Of a stretch of DNA of 64,000 bases, positions 25,251 to 34,265 are shown piece by piece. This DNA comes from Halomarina ordinaria. GTDB taxonomy: Archaea > Halobacteriota > Halobacteria > Halobacteriales > Haloarculaceae. The notes beneath the pieces are model-generated. The model was not told the origin of the DNA. It did no database searches and saw only the letters and a program-made list of their open reading frames with translations. The stretch covers positions 248,001 to 312,000 of the forward strand of contig NZ_JARRAH010000001.1 of assembly GCF_030553305.1 (NCBI RefSeq). Reading direction: 5' to 3'. The position numbers and the translations under genes were made by a program. Position 1 is the stretch's first letter; each line of letters starts with the position of its first letter.

Positions 25251-26849
25251 CTACGAGCGCCAGTAGCCCCCCGTCAGCAACACCAGCACGGGGATGATCT
25301 CGAGCCGTCCGATCCACATCAGGAACACCATGAACAGTTTGGAGAACCCGGAGAAGCCGAGGTAACTCCCCATCGGGCCGACCGACCCGAAGCCGGGGCC
25401 GACGTTGCCGAGCGTCGCGGCGACGGCGCTCATCGCCTCGAACGCCGAGAGGGTGTACTCGAAGCGGTTGGCGTCGACGAGCAGGACGCCGACGCCGACG
25501 ACGAAGAGGACGAAGTAGAGCAGCGTGAACGCGAAGATGCCGCGGACGGCACGCTCGTCGACGACCCGTCCCCCGAGGCGGACGGGACGGACCGCCTCCG
25601 GGTGCGCCGTCGTGAACAGTTCCCGGCGGAGGGCCTTCACGATGACCAGCCATCGGACCACCTTTATCGCCCCACCAGTGGACCCGGCGGAGCCGCCGAC
25701 GAACATCGCCACGAGCAGCAGGTACTTCGTCGACTCGCTCCAGGCGTTGAAGTCGGTGCTCGCGTACCCGGTCGTCGTCATGAGCGAGACGAACTGGAAG
25801 ACTGCGTCGCGCAGCGAGCGCTCGGCGTCGCCGACGACGGCCTCGCGGAGGTCCGCGAGGTACTCCCCGCCGACGAGCGCGCTGTCGGTGGCGAGGCCGT
25901 CGCCCGTGAACAGCAGGAGCGCGCCGAGCGCGCTGAGGACGCCGAGGAGCCCGAGGTACGTCCGGAACTCGGAGTCGCGCACGAGGCGCTCGGGTGACCC
26001 GGTGACCACCCGCCAGACGAGCGCGAAGTTCACCCCCGCCGCGACCATGAACGGGACGATGACCCACTGGACGGCCGCCGAGAACGCCTCGATGGAGCGC
26101 GCCTCCGGGGAGAAGCCGCCGGTCGGCATCGTCGTCAATCCGTGAGAGACGGCGTTGTAGAAGTCCATGTTCGGCGCGAGGCCGCCGCGGTGCAGCGCGT
26201 ACAGCAGGACGATTTCGAGGACCGTCAACCCGAGGTAGGCGAGCCAGAGCACCCGCGCGGTCTCGGCGATGCGCGGGGTGAGCTTCTCGAGGCTCGGTCC
26301 CGGTGCCTCCGCGTCCATCAACTGCGCGCCCCCCACCGACAGTTCGGGGAGGATGGCGACGGCGAGGACGACGATGCCCATGCCGCCGAGCCACTGGGTG
26401 AGTTGCCGCCACAGCAACAGCGCGTGCGAGTGGCTGTCGAAGGAGATGTCGCCCATCACCGTCGCGCCCGTGGTCGTGAAGCCGCTCATCGACTCGAACA
26501 GCGCGTTCGTCGGGTAGCGCAGCGTCGACTCCGTCCCCATCCCCGCGAGCAGGTAGGGGAGCGTCCCGATACCGGCGACCGCCAGCCACGTCAGCGCCAC
26601 CATGAGCAACCCCTCGCGGGGCCCGAGGTCCGGGTCGGGGTCGAGTCGTTCGAGGAGCGTCCCGACCGCGACGGTGACGACGATGGTGACGGCGAAGACG
26701 AGTACGTCCTCGCCGTAGTAGAGCGCGACGAGCAGGGGGACCACGAGCGTCACCGAGAGGTACCGGAGGACGATGCCGACGAGTCCGAGGCTCGTCCGCC
26801 ACCGGACGCGCAGACGCCGCCTCCGCGCGACCACTCTCGACGGGTTCAC
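25251..26849 (-). CDS. trkH: TrkH-type potassium uptake channel subunit (first copy), 532 aa
   Basis: Polytopic membrane protein with the four pore-loop repeats of TrkH/KtrB: SGFTTTGATVM, TTMPTGGFSPEA, TTTGYASTDFNAW and ATLGNVGPGFG. Each carries the selectivity-filter Gly. GTG start at 26849 (MNPSRVVARRRRLRVRW), with a basic N-terminus before the first helix. It takes up K+ with the cytoplasmic gating protein TrkA. The other trkH lies 49 bp upstream and trkA before that, all on the minus strand, so the three form an operon. Confidence 0.92.
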   Translation of the reverse strand: MNPSRVVARRRRLRVRWRTSLGLVGIVLRYLSVTLVVPLLVALYYGEDVLVFAVTIVVTVAVGTLLERLDPDPDLGPREGLLMVALTWLAVAGIGTLPYLLAGMGTESTLRYPTNALFESMSGFTTTGATVMGDISFDSHSHALLLWRQLTQWLGGMGIVVLAVAILPELSVGGAQLMDAEAPGPSLEKLTPRIAETARVLWLAYLGLTVLEIVLLYALHRGGLAPNMDFYNAVSHGLTTMPTGGFSPEARSIEAFSAAVQWVIVPFMVAAGVNFALVWRVVTGSPERLVRDSEFRTYLGLLGVLSALGALLLFTGDGLATDSALVGGEYLADLREAVVGDAERSLRDAVFQFVSLMTTTGYASTDFNAWSESTKYLLLVAMFVGGSAGSTGGAIKVVRWLVIVKALRRELFTTAHPEAVRPVRLGGRVVDERAVRGIFAFTLLYFVLFVVGVGVLLVDANRFEYTLSAFEAMSAVAATLGNVGPGFGSVGPMGSYLGFSGFSKLFMVFLMWIGRLEIIPVLVLLTGGYWRS

Positions 26850-26898
26850 GTCTCTCCCTCCTTCGGCCGCGGTATCAATCCACCGCTCCCGGGTGCCG

Positions 26899-28386
26899 CT
26901 ACTCCCGCCAGAACCGCGGCGTGAACAGCACGAGGACGGGGATGATCTCGATGCGACCGACCCACATCAGGACGACCATCGCCAGTTTCGTCGTGGTGGG
27001 AAAGACGTCGTAGGAGCCGTAGGGGCCGGCGGGGCCGAACGCCGGCCCGATGTTGAGGAACGTGGAGGCGGCGGCGCTCATCACGTCGAACTCGCCCATC
27101 CGGACGCCCGCGCGGCCCACGTCGACGACGATGAAGACGGTGAGCGCGACGAAGATGACGACGCTGAGCAGGACGTAGGCGTAGACGTCGCGGATGGTCT
27201 CCTCGTCGACTACCGACGAGCCGAGGCGGACGGGCCGAATCGCGTCGGGGTGAATCGCGGTGAGGAGGTCCCGTCGAAAGGACTTCAGGACGACCAGCCA
27301 GCGGAACGTCTTTATCGAGCAGGTGGTACTGCCCGCCATCCCCCCCATAAACATCCCGAGGAAGAGGACGTGGCGCGCGCCGACCGACCAGGTGTTGAAG
27401 TCCGTCGAGGCGTAGCCGGTCGTCGTGACGATGGAGACGACCTGGAAGGTCGCGTGGCGGACGGTCTCCTCGGTCCCGGGGAAGGTCCCGTCGAGGGCGA
27501 GGAAGCCCGCGGTGAGCAGCGTCGCCCCGGCGACGACCGCGAGGTAGAAGCGGAACTCCTCGCTCTTTCGCAGGCGCGTCGGGTCGCCCCGGACGAGGTA
27601 GTAGAGCAGGACGAAGTTCGTCGCGCCCACGAACATGAACGCGACGACGACCCACTGGACGACCGGCGAGAACGCCCCGACGCTCTGGGCCTCCGGGGAG
27701 AACCCCGCCGTCGAGACGGTCGTCAGCGCGTGGGAGACGGCGTTGTACGGCGTCATCCCGGGGGCGGCGCCGACGGCGTACAGCGCGAGCAGGATGAGCG
27801 TCATCGCCGCGGTGAGGGCGGCGTAGAGGCCGCCGAGCAGGCGCGCCGTCTCCGTGATACGCGGCGCGAGCTTCGTCAGGTCGGTGGTCTGGCTCTCGGT
27901 CTCCATGAGGCGCGCGCCACCGACGGAGAGCTGCGAGAGCAGCGCCACGGCGAGGATGAGGATGCCGAGGCCGCCGAGCCACTGCAGCAGCTGCCGCCAG
28001 AACAGCACGCCCCGCGGGTGAGCCTCGAAGTCGTTGATGACCGTCGCGCCCGTGGTGGTGATGCCGCTCATCCCCTCGAACAGCGCGTTGACCGGGTCGG
28101 CGAAGACGCCGGTCCCGGCGAGGAAGAACGGGAGCGCGCCGAGCAGGGCGATGGAGAGCCAGGTGAGCGCGACCATCAGGAACGTCTCCCGGGGGCCGAG
28201 CCCGTCGCGTTCGAGGCGTTCGAGCGTCACGCCGACGAGGAGCGAGAGCGCCGCCGTCGCGCCGAGCGGGACGACCGACTCGCCGTAGGCGAGCGAGACG
28301 AGCGCCGACACCAGCAGCGGGACCGTGAGCCCCTTCAGCACCGTTCCCAGGTAGCTCACGCTCGTCCGCCACCGGACCCGTATCAT
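26899..28386 (-). CDS. trkH: TrkH-type potassium uptake channel subunit (second copy), 495 aa
   Basis: Same family as the next gene, with repeats SGITTTGATVI, TTVSTAGFSPEA, TTTGYASTDFNTW and LNIGPAFGPAGPYG. Its ATG overlaps the trkA stop by ATGA, and the start MIRVRWRTSVSYLG is clear. Two TrkH paralogues with one TrkA suggest homodimers with different affinity or hetero-combinations, a role in ion balance of a salt-in organism that is inferred. Confidence 0.92.
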   Translation of the reverse strand: MIRVRWRTSVSYLGTVLKGLTVPLLVSALVSLAYGESVVPLGATAALSLLVGVTLERLERDGLGPRETFLMVALTWLSIALLGALPFFLAGTGVFADPVNALFEGMSGITTTGATVINDFEAHPRGVLFWRQLLQWLGGLGILILAVALLSQLSVGGARLMETESQTTDLTKLAPRITETARLLGGLYAALTAAMTLILLALYAVGAAPGMTPYNAVSHALTTVSTAGFSPEAQSVGAFSPVVQWVVVAFMFVGATNFVLLYYLVRGDPTRLRKSEEFRFYLAVVAGATLLTAGFLALDGTFPGTEETVRHATFQVVSIVTTTGYASTDFNTWSVGARHVLFLGMFMGGMAGSTTCSIKTFRWLVVLKSFRRDLLTAIHPDAIRPVRLGSSVVDEETIRDVYAYVLLSVVIFVALTVFIVVDVGRAGVRMGEFDVMSAAASTFLNIGPAFGPAGPYGSYDVFPTTTKLAMVVLMWVGRIEIIPVLVLFTPRFWRE

Positions 28387-29711
28387 ACGAGGTCGGCGAC
28401 CTCTTCGACCGTCTCCGTCTCGGCGAAGAGGATGACGTGGTCGCCGGGTTCGACGACCGTGTCACCGCGCGGGGTGATGAACTCGCCGTTCCGGGTGATG
28501 GCGCCGAAGACGACGTTCGGGAGGCGGGCGGCCGCGTCGCTGATGCGCTCGCCGGCGAGGACGCTGTCGGCGTCCACCTCGACCTCGATGACCTCGGCGC
28601 GGTCGCCCTCTATCATCGAGACGTTCTCCGTGCGCTGGGAGTGGGTGAACCGGATGATCTCCTCCGCGGTCACCTCCCGGGGGCTGATGGCGACGTCGAC
28701 GCCGACGGCCTCGAAGAGGTCGGCGAAGTCGGCCGTGTCGACGACGGCCACCGCCCGGTCGGTACCGATGCGCTTCGCGAGCAGGGTCGCGAGCAGGTTC
28801 TGCTGGTCGTTCTCCAGCGCCGCGACGAGCGCGTCTGCCTCGCCGACGCGCTCTCTGGCGAGGAAGTCCCGGTCGGTCGCGTCGCTCTCGAGGACGAGGG
28901 TGTCGTCCAGGTGTTCCGCGATCCAGCGCGCGCGGTCGGCGTCGCGCTCGATGAGGCGGGGACTGAACCCCCGCTCCTCGAGGAGGCGGGCGACCTGGTA
29001 GCCGATTTCGCTCCCGCCGACGATGACGATGTCCTTCGGGCCGTTCCTGCGGGGTGCGATGGCCGCGCTGAACGCGCGGGCGCTCTCGGGGTTGCCGATG
29101 ACGACCACCTCGTCGCCCGGTTCGATACGGGTCTGCCCGGTCGGGATGACGATGTCGTCCTCGCGGATGATGGCCGCGAAGGTGAGTTCCTCGAAGCAGT
29201 CGGCCTCCGCGACGGTCTGGTTCGCCACGGGGCTGTCGCCGGGTATCTTGAACTCCGTCATCTGCACCGCCCCGCTCGCGAACATGTCGACGTCCTGGGC
29301 GGTCGGGAAGCCGATGACCCCGACGATGGCGTTGGCGGTGAGCAGGTCCGTACAGATCATGAAGTCGACGTTGAACGCCTGCTCGGAGCGCTGCCAGGTG
29401 CGGAGGTACTTGGGGCGCTTCACCCGGGCGATGGTGAACGCGTCGCTCACGGCCTTGGCCGTCCCGCAGGCGACGACGTTCGTCTCGTCGTCGTCGGTGC
29501 TGGCGATGACGATGTCTGCCGACTCGACGCCCGCCTCCTCGAGGACGTCGATGTCGGTCCCGTCGCCGGCGAGCGAGAGCACGTCGAGTTCGTAGGTGAG
29601 CGACTCGGCACGCTCGGTGTCGATGTCGATGACGACCACCTCGTGGCTGCCGCTGAGGTTGTCGGCGATGCTCGACCCGACCTCGCCGGCACCGATGACG
29701 ATTACGCGCAT
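28383..29711 (-). CDS. trkA: Trk potassium regulator TrkA, 442 aa
   Basis: Two RCK units in tandem. The first Rossmann motif VIVIGAGEVGSSIADNL is at residues 3-19 and the second VIVGGSEIGYQVARLLEERG at about 229-248; an RCK_C domain follows each (e.g. EGDRAEVIEVEVDADSVLAGERISDAA). It binds nucleotides and gates TrkH. First gene of the trkA-trkH-trkH operon. No signal or membrane segment. Confidence 0.95.
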   Translation of the reverse strand: MRVIVIGAGEVGSSIADNLSGSHEVVVIDIDTERAESLTYELDVLSLAGDGTDIDVLEEAGVESADIVIASTDDDETNVVACGTAKAVSDAFTIARVKRPKYLRTWQRSEQAFNVDFMICTDLLTANAIVGVIGFPTAQDVDMFASGAVQMTEFKIPGDSPVANQTVAEADCFEELTFAAIIREDDIVIPTGQTRIEPGDEVVVIGNPESARAFSAAIAPRRNGPKDIVIVGGSEIGYQVARLLEERGFSPRLIERDADRARWIAEHLDDTLVLESDATDRDFLARERVGEADALVAALENDQQNLLATLLAKRIGTDRAVAVVDTADFADLFEAVGVDVAISPREVTAEEIIRFTHSQRTENVSMIEGDRAEVIEVEVDADSVLAGERISDAAARLPNVVFGAITRNGEFITPRGDTVVEPGDHVILFAETETVEEVADLV

Positions 29712-29801
29712 TCCGGTGGCCCTCGCATAGTCGGAGGTGGACTCGGGGGCTCAAATCCGTTTTCATGGGCCGACGGCGGGGTGGAGTCGGCGAGTGCGAA
29801 G

Positions 29802-29809
29802 CGTTAAGC
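29802..29809 (+). promoter_or_regulatory. TATA-like box before the UspA gene
   Basis: cgttaagc is centred about 27 bp before the ATG at 29833, not before the UspA GTG at 29880. This suggests that transcription starts at the mini-ORF ATG. Confidence 0.4.
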
Positions 29810-29832
29810 GGAGCCTCGACGTTCCTGTGGGT

Positions 29833-29883
29833 ATGAGAATACCGACACCAGCCGTCGCTGTCCGCCGGGGGGTCGCGGCGTGA
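29833..29883 (+). CDS. Possible 16-codon leader ORF overlapping the UspA start
   Basis: ATG-to-TGA frame MRIPTPAVAVRRGVAA. The stop TGA overlaps the GTG of the UspA gene (GTGA). With the TATA-like box 27 bp upstream it would be the first codon of a leaderless mRNA, with the UspA gene translated by coupling. It may be the real first cistron or a chance frame. Confidence 0.35.
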   Translation: MRIPTPAVAVRRGVAA

Positions 29884-30299
29884 CGTCCCTCCTCGACCAC
29901 GTCCTCGTCCCCGTCGCGAACGAGGACGACGCCCGGGAGACCGCCCGGGCGCTCGCCCCCTACGACCCCGACTCGGTCACCGTCGTCCACGTCGTCGAGA
30001 AGGGCGAGGGCGTCCCAGACAAGACGCCCGTCGAACAGAGCGAACAGCTCGCCGCCGACGCCTACGCCGCCTTCCGCGAGACGTTCCCCGACGCGAACAC
30101 CGAGACGCGCTACGCGCGCGACGTCGTCGAGGAGGTGTTCGCGGCCGCCGCCGACCTCGACGCCAGCGTCGTCGCCTTCCGCCCCCGGGAGGACGGCCTG
30201 CTCGCCCGTCTGTTCTCCGGTGACCGCACGCGCAAACTCGTCACCGAGGGCGACCGTCCCGTCGTCGCCCTCCCCTCACGTGAAGCCGACGATGCGTAA
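29880..30299 (+). CDS. UspA-domain protein, 139 aa
   Basis: One Usp domain (LLDHVLVPVANEDDARETARAL... and VVAFRPREDGLLARLFSGDRTRKLVTEGDRPVVALP). GTG start at 29880. The typical GxxG loop is changed (RPREDG...LFSGD), so ATP binding is uncertain. It lies 33 bp before the amino-acid permease gene that itself carries Usp domains, suggesting that both act in the same stress or transport response. Confidence 0.82.
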   Translation: MTSLLDHVLVPVANEDDARETARALAPYDPDSVTVVHVVEKGEGVPDKTPVEQSEQLAADAYAAFRETFPDANTETRYARDVVEEVFAAAADLDASVVAFRPREDGLLARLFSGDRTRKLVTEGDRPVVALPSREADDA

Positions 30300-30332
30300 C
30301 GACGCACGCTTCTCTCGCAGGGGTGCGTCGAC

Positions 30333-32579
30333 GTGAGCGACGAGGAACTCGCCAAGGACCTCGGCCCGCTCGCCGCACTCACCATCGGGGTGGGGACGAT
30401 GGTCGGCGCCGGCATCTTCATCCTGCCGGGGACCGCCGTGGCGGAGGTCGGGCCGCTCGCGGCCGTCGCGTTCGTCCTCGGCGGCGCCATCGCCATCCTG
30501 ACGGCGTTCTCGGCCAGCGAACTCGGCACCGCGATGCCGAAGTCCGGCGGCGCGTACTACTACGTCAACCACGCCCTCGGGCCGCTGTTCGGCTCCATCG
30601 CCGGCTGGGGTAACTGGATGGGCCTCGCCTTCGCGAGCGCCTTCTACATGTTCGGCTTCGGCCAGTACATCCAGTCGATGCTCGACGCCTACCTCGGCGT
30701 CGCGGTGCCGACCCTCGACCTCGTGGTCGTCTCGCTGACAGGTTCGAAACTCATCGCGCTGGCCGGCGCGGCGCTGTTCATCTTCGTGAACTACGCCGGC
30801 GCGAAGGAGACGGGCCGGTTGCAGAACGTCATCGTCATCACGCTCGTCGGCATCCTCGCGGTGTTCACCCTCTTCGGCCTGCTGAACGCCGACGTCTCCT
30901 CGCTGCGCCCCGTCGCCCCCTACGGCTACACCCCGCTGCTCCCGGTAACGGGGCTCATCTTCGTCTCGTACCTCGGGTTCGTCCAGATCACCTCCGTCGC
31001 CGAGGAGATACAGGACCCCGGGCGGAACCTCCCGCGCGCGGTCCTCGGCAGCGTCGTCATCGTGACGTTCATCTACGCGCTCGTGCTGGTGACGGTCCTC
31101 GCGGCCGTCGACAACAGCGTCGTCGCGAACAACGACACCGCCGTCGTCGACGTCGCGCGCATCCTCATCGGGCCGCTGGGAGCGGCGGCGATGCTGTTCG
31201 GGGGGTTGCTCGCGACGGCCTCCTCGGCGAACGCCTCCATCCTCGCCTCCTCGCGCATCAACTTCGCGATGGGACGGGACCGCCTCGTCACGCCCGAACT
31301 GAACAACATCCACCCGCGCTACGGGACGCCGTATCGCTCCATCGCACTCACCGGCGCGTTCATCCTCGTGTTCATCGCCTTCGGTAACCTCGAACTCCTC
31401 TCGACGGCCGGGAGCGTCCTCCACCTCGTCATCTACGGGCTGTTGAACGTCGCGCTCGTCGTGATGCGCCAGGCGAACCCGGCGGACTACGACCCCGACT
31501 ACCGCGTCCCGCTCTACCCCGCCATCCCGGTCGCGGGCGCCGTCATCTCGTTCGCGCTCATCGCGTTCTTCTCGGTGACCATCGTCCTGCTCTGTCTGGC
31601 GTTCGTGGCGTTCGCCGTCCTCTGGTACCTGTTCTACGCCCGCTCGCGGACGGAGAAGGAGGGGGTGCTCTCGCGGTACGTCCTCTCGAAGCCGGAGACG
31701 TTCCCCGACCGCGCGGTGTCGGCGGCCGCGACCGTCCAGCCCCAGCCGGACGGCGGGAGCTACCGGGTGATGGTCCCCCTCGCCAACCCCCGGACGGAGA
31801 GCGACCTCATCACGCTCGCGAGCACCGTCGCGAAGGTGCGCGGGGGGACCGTCGACGCCGTCCACATCGTCCAGTTGCCCGACCAGACGCCGCTGACGGC
31901 GGCCTCCGACCAGATGGACGCCATCGACGCCACGTCACAGGACCTGCTCGACCGCGCCCGGACCGACGCCGAGACGTTCGGCGTCCCCGTCGAGACGAGT
32001 ACCATCGTCTCGCACCGCGGGTTCGAGGAGATATTCGACGCGGCAAAGAACCACGAGGCCGACCTCGTCGTGATGGGGTGGGGCCGCGACACCCACGGGT
32101 CGCCCGGCCGCGCCGAGGGCGCCATCGACGAACTCACGTCGAACCTCCCGTGTGACTTCCTCGTGCTGAAGGACCGCGGGTTCGACCCCGAGCGCATCCT
32201 CGTCCCGACGGCCGGCGGGCCCGACTCCGAACTCAGCGCCGCCATCGCGGGCCTCCTGCGCCGGGAGTACGACAGCGAAATCACCCTGCTGCACGTCAAC
32301 GACGACGAGGCCGCGGGTCGGGCGTTCCTCGAGGAGTGGGCGGCCGAGAACGGCCTCCCCGACGCGACGCTCCGCGTGGAGACCGGCGACGTCGAGGACG
32401 CCATCGGCCGCGCCGCCGAGGACGCGACGATGATGATCATCGGCGCGACCGAGCGCGGTCTGCTCAAGCGTCTCGTCACGGGGTCGCTCGTCCTCGACGT
32501 GGTCGACGAGGTGGACTGTTCGGTCCTGCTTGCCGAACAGAAGCGCGACCGCGGCCTGCGCGAACGCCTGTTCGGCTGA
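30333..32579 (+). CDS. APC-type amino-acid transporter fused to two UspA domains, 748 aa
   Basis: Residues 1-450 form an APC permease with about 12 helices (GTMVGAGIFILPG at residues 21-33 is the substrate-binding unwound helix 1). Residues about 470-610 (MVPLANPRTESDLITLASTVA...ADLVVMGWGRDTHGS) and about 615-740 (RILVPTAGGPDSELSAAIAGLL...MMIIGATERGLLKRLVTGSLV) are two Usp domains in the cytoplasm. Start at GTG 30333. Such APC-Usp fusions are known in haloarchaea; gating by nucleotide is an inference. Next to the free UspA gene. Confidence 0.9.
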   Translation: MSDEELAKDLGPLAALTIGVGTMVGAGIFILPGTAVAEVGPLAAVAFVLGGAIAILTAFSASELGTAMPKSGGAYYYVNHALGPLFGSIAGWGNWMGLAFASAFYMFGFGQYIQSMLDAYLGVAVPTLDLVVVSLTGSKLIALAGAALFIFVNYAGAKETGRLQNVIVITLVGILAVFTLFGLLNADVSSLRPVAPYGYTPLLPVTGLIFVSYLGFVQITSVAEEIQDPGRNLPRAVLGSVVIVTFIYALVLVTVLAAVDNSVVANNDTAVVDVARILIGPLGAAAMLFGGLLATASSANASILASSRINFAMGRDRLVTPELNNIHPRYGTPYRSIALTGAFILVFIAFGNLELLSTAGSVLHLVIYGLLNVALVVMRQANPADYDPDYRVPLYPAIPVAGAVISFALIAFFSVTIVLLCLAFVAFAVLWYLFYARSRTEKEGVLSRYVLSKPETFPDRAVSAAATVQPQPDGGSYRVMVPLANPRTESDLITLASTVAKVRGGTVDAVHIVQLPDQTPLTAASDQMDAIDATSQDLLDRARTDAETFGVPVETSTIVSHRGFEEIFDAAKNHEADLVVMGWGRDTHGSPGRAEGAIDELTSNLPCDFLVLKDRGFDPERILVPTAGGPDSELSAAIAGLLRREYDSEITLLHVNDDEAAGRAFLEEWAAENGLPDATLRVETGDVEDAIGRAAEDATMMIIGATERGLLKRLVTGSLVLDVVDEVDCSVLLAEQKRDRGLRERLFG

Positions 32580-32641
32580 CGTCAGCGCGCCACTCCTCTC
32601 CTCGCTCGTGGATGTCTCCCGCCGACGACTCTCAGCGAAAG

Positions 32642-32667
32642 TTAACTAATGCGAACATTCATTAATA
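32642..32667 (+). promoter_or_regulatory. Inverted repeat overlapping a TATA-like box
   Basis: ttaactaatg-cgaa-cattcattaa (32642-32665) is an imperfect inverted repeat (8 of 10 pairs). Its right arm merges with attaatat, centred 26 bp before the GTG at 32689. This arrangement would allow a repressor to block the start of that gene, but it is only inferred. Confidence 0.45.
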
Positions 32668-32688
32668 TCGATACCCCTACGTGGTGAC

Positions 32689-33009
32689 GTGAGTCGGATA
32701 CCGTGCGTCGCCTGCGGCCGACCCATCCCGGCCGAGGAGTCGAACTGCCCGGGCTGTGGTCAGCGACAGCTCACGTTCGGGACGGCCGTCGCCTACATGA
32801 CCGTCGGCCTCCCGGGGGTGTTGCTGGGCGTCGCCGCGACGGTCCTGTTCGTCCTCCCGGGTGCCGTCGCCGCGACGGTCGGCGTCGGGGGCCTCGCCGG
32901 GGGGCTGCTCGCCGTCTACGCCGGTACCGGGCTCGTTCTCTGGCGGGCGTACACCCGCCGCCGGCGGCGCATCACGCGCTCGGCCGGTGGACACCGCTCG
33001 AACGACTGA
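32689..33009 (+). CDS. Zinc-ribbon membrane protein, 106 aa
   Basis: Starts with a zinc ribbon, CVACGRPIPAEESNCPGCG (residues 6-24), followed by two membrane helices at about 35-58 and 60-85 and an Arg-rich tail (TRRRRRITRS). Small membrane protein of unknown role. The GTG start fits the TATA-like box 26 bp before it. Confidence 0.7.
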   Translation: MSRIPCVACGRPIPAEESNCPGCGQRQLTFGTAVAYMTVGLPGVLLGVAATVLFVLPGAVAATVGVGGLAGGLLAVYAGTGLVLWRAYTRRRRRITRSAGGHRSND

Positions 33010-33075
33010 CCGACTCGAGTGGGTTTCGACCGTCGAACCAATAGGCGTATTCGCGCAGGTCGACTAGTCTCACCA

Positions 33076-34260
33076 ATGCGACGGCGCGACGTACTCCGAA
33101 CGCTCGCAGGTGGAGCCTCCCTCGCGCTCGCGGGCTGTCTCGGCGGGTTCGGGACCCAGTCGGCGTGGCGCGACCCCCCGCTCGTAGAGGACCGACCGGA
33201 CGCCGTCTACGTCCCCGCGGTGACCGAGTCGATGGGTATGTACGGTCGGACCAGCGCCGGCCCCTACGGTCTCGCCCTGCTGTACTCCTACCCCCACCGG
33301 TTCTGGAACGTCACCAACCGCGACCGCGAGAAGGTCGTCGTGACGAACGACGACGCCGTCCACCTGATGGTGGCCGTCTGGGACGAGGCGTCGGGCCGGG
33401 TCCTCCCGACGGGTTCGGACGTCTCGGTCCGCGTCGACCGTGACGGCTCGACCGTCACCCAGGAGGTGCTCTACCCGATGCTCTCCCAGCAGATGGGGTT
33501 CCACTACGGGGACAACTTCCCGCTCGACGGCGAGGGCGACTACACGGCGAGGGTGACCGTCGGACGCCCCGGCGTCGAGCGCACCGGTGCCTTCGAGCGC
33601 CGCCTCGAGGGCGTCCACTCGGGCGAGTTCGCGTTCACCTTCGACACCGACCAGGTGTACGGCCTCGAACTGGACCGGACCGGCGACCGGGCGGGCGAGC
33701 GCGACGCGATTCCCCCCATGAAGATGGACGTGGGGATGGGCGGCGCGACGGGCCAGCACAACGGGTCGAACGGGAGCGACGCGGACCACGGCGGCATGGA
33801 CCACGACGGCATGGACCGCGACGACGGGGCCAACGGGAGCGCGGGGACGGGGATGGACGGCGGCCACTCGATGGGCGTCGTCCCGCCCGTCGAGACCCTC
33901 CCGGGGACGCACGTGGGCCGGACGACGACGGGTGACGCCGTCCTCGACCTGCTCGCGGTCGAACGCGACGGGGGGGAGACGCTCGTCGTCGTCGCCCGCA
34001 CGCCGTACAACGAGTTCGTCCTCCCCTCGATGTCGCTGTCGGCGACGGTCCGGCGCGGCGGGGAGACGGCCTTCGACGACCGGCTGGTCGAGACCCTCTC
34101 GCCGGACCTCGGCTCGCACTACGCTGCCCCCGTCGACGCGCTGGCCGACGGCGACGAGGTGACCCTCCGGGTGGCGGTCCCCCCACAGGTCGCCCGCCAC
34201 GACGGCTACGAGACCGCCTTCTTCGAGATGCCCGAGCGGACCGTCACTGTCGAGCGATAG
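33076..34260 (+). CDS. Tat-secreted lipoprotein, P19/iron-transport family-like, 394 aa
   Basis: The N-terminus MRRRDVLRTLAGGASLALAGCLGG has a twin-arginine motif and lipobox (LAGC), so it is exported folded and lipid-anchored. The first domain (residues about 50-215: MGMYGRTSAGPYGLALLYSYPHRFWNVT, MLSQQMGFHYGDNFPL) resembles periplasmic P19/Fe2+-transport proteins with Met and His ligands. A Met/His-rich stretch around residues 220-275 (DHGGMDHDGMDRDDG) may bind copper or iron. The C-terminal half is a second beta domain. No FTR1-type permease lies next to it; metal identity is uncertain. Confidence 0.6.
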   Translation: MRRRDVLRTLAGGASLALAGCLGGFGTQSAWRDPPLVEDRPDAVYVPAVTESMGMYGRTSAGPYGLALLYSYPHRFWNVTNRDREKVVVTNDDAVHLMVAVWDEASGRVLPTGSDVSVRVDRDGSTVTQEVLYPMLSQQMGFHYGDNFPLDGEGDYTARVTVGRPGVERTGAFERRLEGVHSGEFAFTFDTDQVYGLELDRTGDRAGERDAIPPMKMDVGMGGATGQHNGSNGSDADHGGMDHDGMDRDDGANGSAGTGMDGGHSMGVVPPVETLPGTHVGRTTTGDAVLDLLAVERDGGETLVVVARTPYNEFVLPSMSLSATVRRGGETAFDDRLVETLSPDLGSHYAAPVDALADGDEVTLRVAVPPQVARHDGYETAFFEMPERTVTVER

Positions 34261-34265
34261 GTGTC

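Noticed and set aside
26773..29001. Long plus-strand open frames over the Trk genes and over crtD (8724-10373)
   Set aside because: These are antisense shadows produced by high GC; the opposite strand holds clear TrkH, TrkA and CrtD proteins.
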